Shown piece after piece: positions 7,658 to 11,124 of a stretch of DNA of 11,124 nt. The stretch is from Azoarcus sp. (GTDB lineage Bacteria > Pseudomonadota > Gammaproteobacteria > Burkholderiales > Rhodocyclaceae), in contig JAIRLA010000184.1 in the NCBI GenBank assembly GCA_031259795.1, forward strand, positions 1 through 11,124, read 5' to 3'. The position numbers and the translations under genes were made by a program. Position 1 is the stretch's first letter, and every line of letters begins with the position of its first letter. The notes beneath the pieces were generated by a model. It was not told the DNA's origin. It saw only the letters and a program-made list of their open reading frames with translations, and searched no databases.

Positions 7658-8380
7658 TCAGAGCTGGAAATGTTCGCCGAGGTAGACCTGGCGGACTTGT
7701 TCGTTGGCGATGATTTCGGCGGGTTTGCCGCTGGCGAGCACCCGGCCTTCGCTGATGATCGTGGCGTGATCGCAAATACCAAGCGTCTCGCGCACATTGT
7801 GGTCGGTAATCAACACCCCGATGCCGCGTTCCTTGAGGAAACGGATGATTTTCTGGATGTCGAGCACCGCGATCGGATCGACCCCGGCAAACGGTTCGTC
7901 GAGCAGGATGAGGCGCGGATCGGCGGCCAGCGCCCTGGCGATCTCGCAACGCCGCCGCTCGCCGCCGGAGAGCGAGATCGCGGTGCTGTCGCGCAGGTGC
8001 GAAATGCCCAGATCGACAAGCAGGCTGTCGAGGCGCTCGCGGGTCCGTTCTTCTTCCAGACCCTGGAGTTCGAGCACGGCGCGGACGTTTTCCGCCACGG
8101 TGAGCTTGCGGAACACGCTCATTTCCTGCGGCAGATAAGAAAGCCCGAGGCGGGCGCGGGCGTGGATGGGCAGATGAGTGAGGCGCGCGCCGTCGAGAGT
8201 GATTTCGCCGCCGTCGCTGCGCACCAAGCCGACGATCATGTAGAAACAGGTCGTCTTGCCCGCGCCGTTGGGACCGAGCAGGCCGACGACCTCGCCCGAG
8301 CCGACCCCGAACGAAACATCGTGCACCACGGTGCGCGCCTTGTAGCGTTTATTGAGGCGACTCGCCCGCAACAGGCTCAT
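7658..8380 (-). CDS. lptB: Lipopolysaccharide export ABC ATPase LptB
   Basis: LptB is the cytoplasmic ATPase of the LptB2FGC complex, which extracts lipopolysaccharide from the inner membrane and drives it to the cell surface. The protein is 240 residues (E. coli has 241). Seen here: Walker [10 protein letters not shown] at 36-44, Q-loop Q85 in YLPQEMSVF, signature LSGGE at 137-141, Walker B LILLDEP at 157-163, and the H-loop histidine H194 in ITDHNVRE. The C-terminal [20 protein letters not shown] is typical of LptB. The ATG at 8380 has GGGAGG four bases upstream, inside the end of recX. Its start overlaps the recX stop as ATGA. The usual neighbours lptC and lptA are not upstream, so they must be encoded elsewhere if the pathway is complete. 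Confidence 0.96.
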   Translation of the reverse strand: MSLLRASRLNKRYKARTVVHDVSFGVGSGEVVGLLGPNGAGKTTCFYMIVGLVRSDGGEITLDGARLTHLPIHARARLGLSYLPQEMSVFRKLTVAENVRAVLELQGLEEERTRERLDSLLVDLGISHLRDSTAISLSGGERRRCEIARALAADPRLILLDEPFAGVDPIAVLDIQKIIRFLKERGIGVLITDHNVRETLGICDHATIISEGRVLASGKPAEIIANEQVRQVYLGEHFQL

Positions 8381-8841
8381 CGCGCCTCCCCTTCCCGCCC
8401 GTCGGCGGGATTCTCGCGCAGCGCCGCGCGCACGGTTTCGGCGGCAAAGCCGCGCGCATGCAGGAAACGGGCCTGCCGCGCCCACTCGCGGGCATCGCCG
8501 GGAAGCGCGCCGAATTTCGCCCGCCACAGCGCGCGCGCGCGCTCGAGTTCGCTCGCCACCTCCTCGCCGGCCAGCGCCTCCTCGATCAATTCGCTGTCCA
8601 CGCCGCGGCGGGCGAGTTCATTTCGCAGGCGGGCGCGCCCGAAACGGCCGGCATGGGCGCGCACCCAGTTCGCGGCCATGCGCGCGTCGGATTGCAGGGA
8701 CAACTCGCCCATGCGCGCCAGCACAGCCTCGATTTCCCCGGCGCTGCCATGAGGCGCGAGCTTGCGCGCCAGTTCCGCGCGGCTGTAGTCGCGGCGGGCG
8801 AGGCAGCGCAAGGCCCGTTCACGCAGACTCGGTTCGCTCAT
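8377..8841 (-). CDS. recX: RecA-regulating protein RecX
   Basis: RecX binds in the groove of the RecA filament and limits its extension and recombinase activity. The product is 154 residues, made of the family's repeated three-helix units. Recognisable stretches are [18 protein letters not shown] (11-28), [22 protein letters not shown] (58-79) and [16 protein letters not shown] (101-116), then [12 protein letters not shown] (121-132). It lies 46 bp after recA, the standard order. The start ATG at 8841 has no clear Shine-Dalgarno, so expression may depend on readthrough and low-level initiation. The spacer has only a weak GC-rich 6-bp stem. Its last codons contain the ribosome site of lptB and its stop overlaps the lptB start. 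Confidence 0.92.
   Translation of the reverse strand: MSEPSLRERALRCLARRDYSRAELARKLAPHGSAGEIEAVLARMGELSLQSDARMAANWVRAHAGRFGRARLRNELARRGVDSELIEEALAGEEVASELERARALWRAKFGALPGDAREWARQARFLHARGFAAETVRAALRENPADGREGEAR
8385..8390 (-). promoter_or_regulatory. Shine-Dalgarno of lptB inside recX
   Basis: GGGAGG on the minus strand lies four bases before the lptB ATG at 8380 and within the last recX codons. It fixes the lptB start against the longer open frame that reaches 8527. It also means lptB is not wholly dependent on recX translation. Confidence 0.7.
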
Positions 8842-8887
8842 GGCGGCGATCAAGGCGCGAGCGCAGAGCGGAGGCGAGCGCGCCGGA

Positions 8888-9919
<1,032 letters not shown>

Positions 9920-9960
9920 GAGTCGTTCCGTGATGCGTTGCGTTGAAAGTAAGGGAGCGG

Positions 9961-9969
9961 ATTATGGCA
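9961..9969 (-). promoter_or_regulatory. Probable extended -10 promoter of recA
   Basis: The minus strand reads TGCCATAAT, which is TGn followed by CATAAT (five of six matches to TATAAT). Transcription would start near 9954 and leave a leader of about 35 bases before the ATG. At a 17-bp spacing the -35 position reads TCGCGC, which is poor, as expected for an extended -10 promoter. No matching LexA site was found in the 197-bp aqpZ-recA gap. Confidence 0.5.
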
Positions 9970-10116
9970 CAAAGATTGCTGAGGCGCGATTCCAATGGGC
10001 GAAAAGAGTCAGCGCGCGCCGCGCCTCGCGGATCGACTCGCCGGGCCTGCGATCAAGCAACTAAATCAAGAGAACAAGACACCGGAAGCACGGACGCCCC
10101 TGATTGCAAAACCGCC

Positions 10117-10797
10117 TCACTCCTTGCCGGTAAACCTGTAGAGCAGCGCCCCCAGCACACCGCCCGCGATGGGCGCCACCCAAAAAAGCCAGAGCTGCGA
10201 AAGCGCCCAGCTTTCGGCGAAGAACGCCACGGCGGTACTGCGGGCGGGATTGACCGACGTATTGGTGACCGGAATGGAAATCAGGTGGATCAACGTCAGG
10301 CACAACCCGATAGCGATGGGCGCGAATCCGGGCGGCGCCTTCGCATCCGTCGAACCGGCAATGACGAACAGGAAAATCGCCGTCATCACGACCTCGCACG
10401 TCAGCGCGGCGGCGAGCGAATAATTACCGGGAGAATGCTCGCCATAACCGTTCGCGGCGAAGCCGCCGGGGACGAAATCCGCCTGGCCGCTGGCGATCAA
10501 ATACAAAACTCCGGCCGCGGCGAGACCGCCCAACACCTGGGCAACGACATAAGGCGGCACCTCCTTGCCCGCGAAGCGCCCCGCCGCGAACAGCCCGACC
10601 GAGACCGCCGGATTCAGATGGCAGCCGGAAATATGGCCGATCGCGTAAGCCATCGTGAGGACAGTCAAACCAAAAGCGAGCGCCACCCCGGCAAAACCAA
10701 TCCCCAGTCCAGGATAAGCCGCCGCCAGCACCGCACTGCCGCAGCCCCCCAGGACGAGCCAGAATGTACCAATGAATTCAGCCACATACTTTTTCAT
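10117..10797 (-). CDS. aqpZ: Aquaporin Z water channel
   Basis: This is a six-helix inner-membrane water channel of the MIP family, 226 residues (E. coli AqpZ has 231). Both pore signatures are present: HLNPAV (NPA at 62-64) and NTSVNPARS (NPA at 183-185). The narrow selectivity filter of water-specific channels is intact: F42, H171, T180 and R186 match F43, H174, T183 and R189 of E. coli AqpZ. This argues against a glycerol facilitator. Long stretches such as [19 protein letters not shown] and GFAPIAIGL are nearly identical to the enterobacterial protein. The ATG at 10797 is chosen because GGAGG lies five bases before it; an ATG further upstream overlaps that ribosome site. It appears to be a single-gene unit, separated from recA by 197 bp. 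Confidence 0.97.
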   Translation of the reverse strand: MKKYVAEFIGTFWLVLGGCGSAVLAAAYPGLGIGFAGVALAFGLTVLTMAYAIGHISGCHLNPAVSVGLFAAGRFAGKEVPPYVVAQVLGGLAAAGVLYLIASGQADFVPGGFAANGYGEHSPGNYSLAAALTCEVVMTAIFLFVIAGSTDAKAPPGFAPIAIGLCLTLIHLISIPVTNTSVNPARSTAVAFFAESWALSQLWLFWVAPIAGGVLGALLYRFTGKE

Positions 10798-10802
10798 GAA
10801 AG

Positions 10803-10807
10803 CCTCC
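10803..10807 (-). promoter_or_regulatory. Shine-Dalgarno of aqpZ
   Basis: GGAGG on the minus strand followed by CTTTC and the ATG at 10797. It decides between this start and in-frame ATGs upstream, one of which (10809) includes the ribosome site itself. Confidence 0.8.
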
Positions 10808-10879
10808 ATGCGTTTTGGGATGAACGGGAAGCGGCAAACGGACGGCGGCGGAACAGCTGCCGACGACCCGGGCTGGTTT

Positions 10880-10921
10880 CCGTGCCGCATATTCAATCAT
10901 CGTCCCGACACGGCGGCACGG
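10880..10921 (-). promoter_or_regulatory. Inverted repeat upstream of aqpZ
   Basis: Perfect 9-bp arms, CCGTGCCGC (10880-10888) and GCGGCACGG (10913-10921), are separated by 24 bases that contain the only AT-rich stretch here (GATTGAATAT on the minus strand). The repeat lies 83-124 bases before the aqpZ start. It could be a protein-binding site around the promoter or a leader hairpin. No regulator is identified from the sequence. Confidence 0.35.
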
Positions 10922-10967
10922 CAGTAGTGCACAAGCCGTATCGTGGATCAGGAATCAGAATTGATTG

Positions 10968-10984
10968 GCGGCGCTTCGCGCCGC
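10968..10984. repeat. Seven-bp perfect hairpin next to the REP pair
   Basis: GCGGCGC-TTC-GCGCCGC is a perfect stem with a three-base loop. It lies 10 bp from the first REP copy. Neither strand has a T-run after it, so I read it as part of the repeat cluster rather than a sure terminator. It could end a transcript entering from the right. Confidence 0.45.
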
Positions 10985-10994
10985 ATGGAACGAA

Positions 10995-11029
10995 CTGGAT
11001 TGCCGCGTCGCTACGCTCCTCGCAATGAC
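10995..11029 (-). repeat. REP-like repeat, inverted copy
   Basis: The reverse complement begins GTCATTGCGAGG and ends GCGGCAATCCAG, 35 bases, the same family as 109-142. ATTGC and GCAAT pair around a GCGT/ACGC inner stem. It faces the copy at 11040-11074 across ten bases, forming a head-to-head pair like a BIME. Confidence 0.8.
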
Positions 11030-11039
11030 ATCCCCCCTC

Positions 11040-11074
11040 GTCATTGCGAGGGCCGCAGGCCCGCGGCAATCCAG
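11040..11074 (+). repeat. REP-like repeat, direct copy
   Basis: 35 bases that begin GTCATTGCGAGG and end GCGGCAATCCAG, with a perfect inner palindrome GGGCC-GCA-GGCCC. The C-tract leading into it plus its first twelve bases is identical to 101-120 at the other end of the window. Confidence 0.8.
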
Positions 11075-11124
11075 ACGGCCTCGCAAGTTACCGTGGCGCT
11101 TCGGAAAGCTGAACCGCCGCATGG

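Larger units (their letters stand above)
10898..11124. other. Gene-free right flank with aqpZ upstream region and repeats
   Basis: No credible gene lies between the aqpZ start and the right edge. The open frame that crosses it on the plus strand is the antisense shadow of aqpZ continuing into repeats, with no domain. The stretch holds one arm of the aqpZ inverted repeat, a 7-bp hairpin and two repeat copies. Nothing recognisable is seen at 11075-11124. Confidence 0.6.

Noticed and set aside
6424..8752. Long plus-strand open frames opposite rpoN, lptB and recX
   Set aside because: They mirror well-recognised genes and their translations are low-complexity Arg/Ala/Gly-rich with no motif.
8842..8887. 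Possible terminator between recA and recX
   Set aside because: Only a 6-bp GC stem with a 19-base loop (8854-8859 with 8879-8884) and no T-run. Partial readthrough control is possible but not supported.
10868..10890. Possible sigma-54 promoter upstream of aqpZ (GGCACGG...GC)
   Set aside because: The GG and GC elements are separated by 11 bases instead of the required 10, and the TTGC half is absent.
9943..11028. 361-codon plus-strand open frame across aqpZ and its upstream region
   Set aside because: It is antisense to a near-canonical aquaporin and runs on into the repeat cluster; no domain and no ribosome site.

Overview
The window is high-GC chromosomal DNA. All nine genes I can support lie on the minus strand, so they read from right to left. 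Protein sequences and gene content (RecA, RecX, LptB, sigma-54, HPF, PtsN, two-ACT threonine deaminase, AqpZ) point to a Gram-negative proteobacterium, most likely a betaproteobacterium of the Rhodocyclales/Nitrosomonadales type. This placement is from recognition only; no database was searched.

Layout in transcription order (right to left). At the right edge (about 10968-11074) is a cluster of palindromic intergenic repeats of the GTCATTGCGAGG...GGCAATCCAG family. Next are aqpZ (water channel), then recA with a probable extended -10 promoter, recX, lptB, rpoN, hpf and ptsN. From recX to hpf the genes are almost contiguous: recX and lptB overlap by 3 bp in an ATGA, lptB and rpoN are 4 bp apart, and rpoN and hpf are 17 bp apart. 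A 12-bp hairpin separates hpf from ptsN. After a 172-bp gap come ilvA, an orphan periplasmic solute-binding protein, and a membrane diguanylate cyclase 17 bp after it. The left 425 bp hold no credible gene, but carry another copy of the same repeat family and a second hairpin-rich intergenic element.

How the genes fit together. lptB-rpoN-hpf-ptsN is the widely conserved core of the sigma-54/PTS-Ntr locus. The usual upstream partners lptC-lptA and downstream partners (hprK or rapZ/npr) are not here. Instead recA-recX sits directly upstream and ilvA follows. The solute-binding protein with no transporter genes, next to a dCACHE-PAS-PAS-GGEEF cyclase, looks like a periplasmic ligand-sensing pair that controls cyclic di-GMP. 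This is the most interesting candidate in the window. The rest is well-known core metabolism, DNA repair and envelope biology. I did not find a clear novel defence, mobile or CRISPR system.
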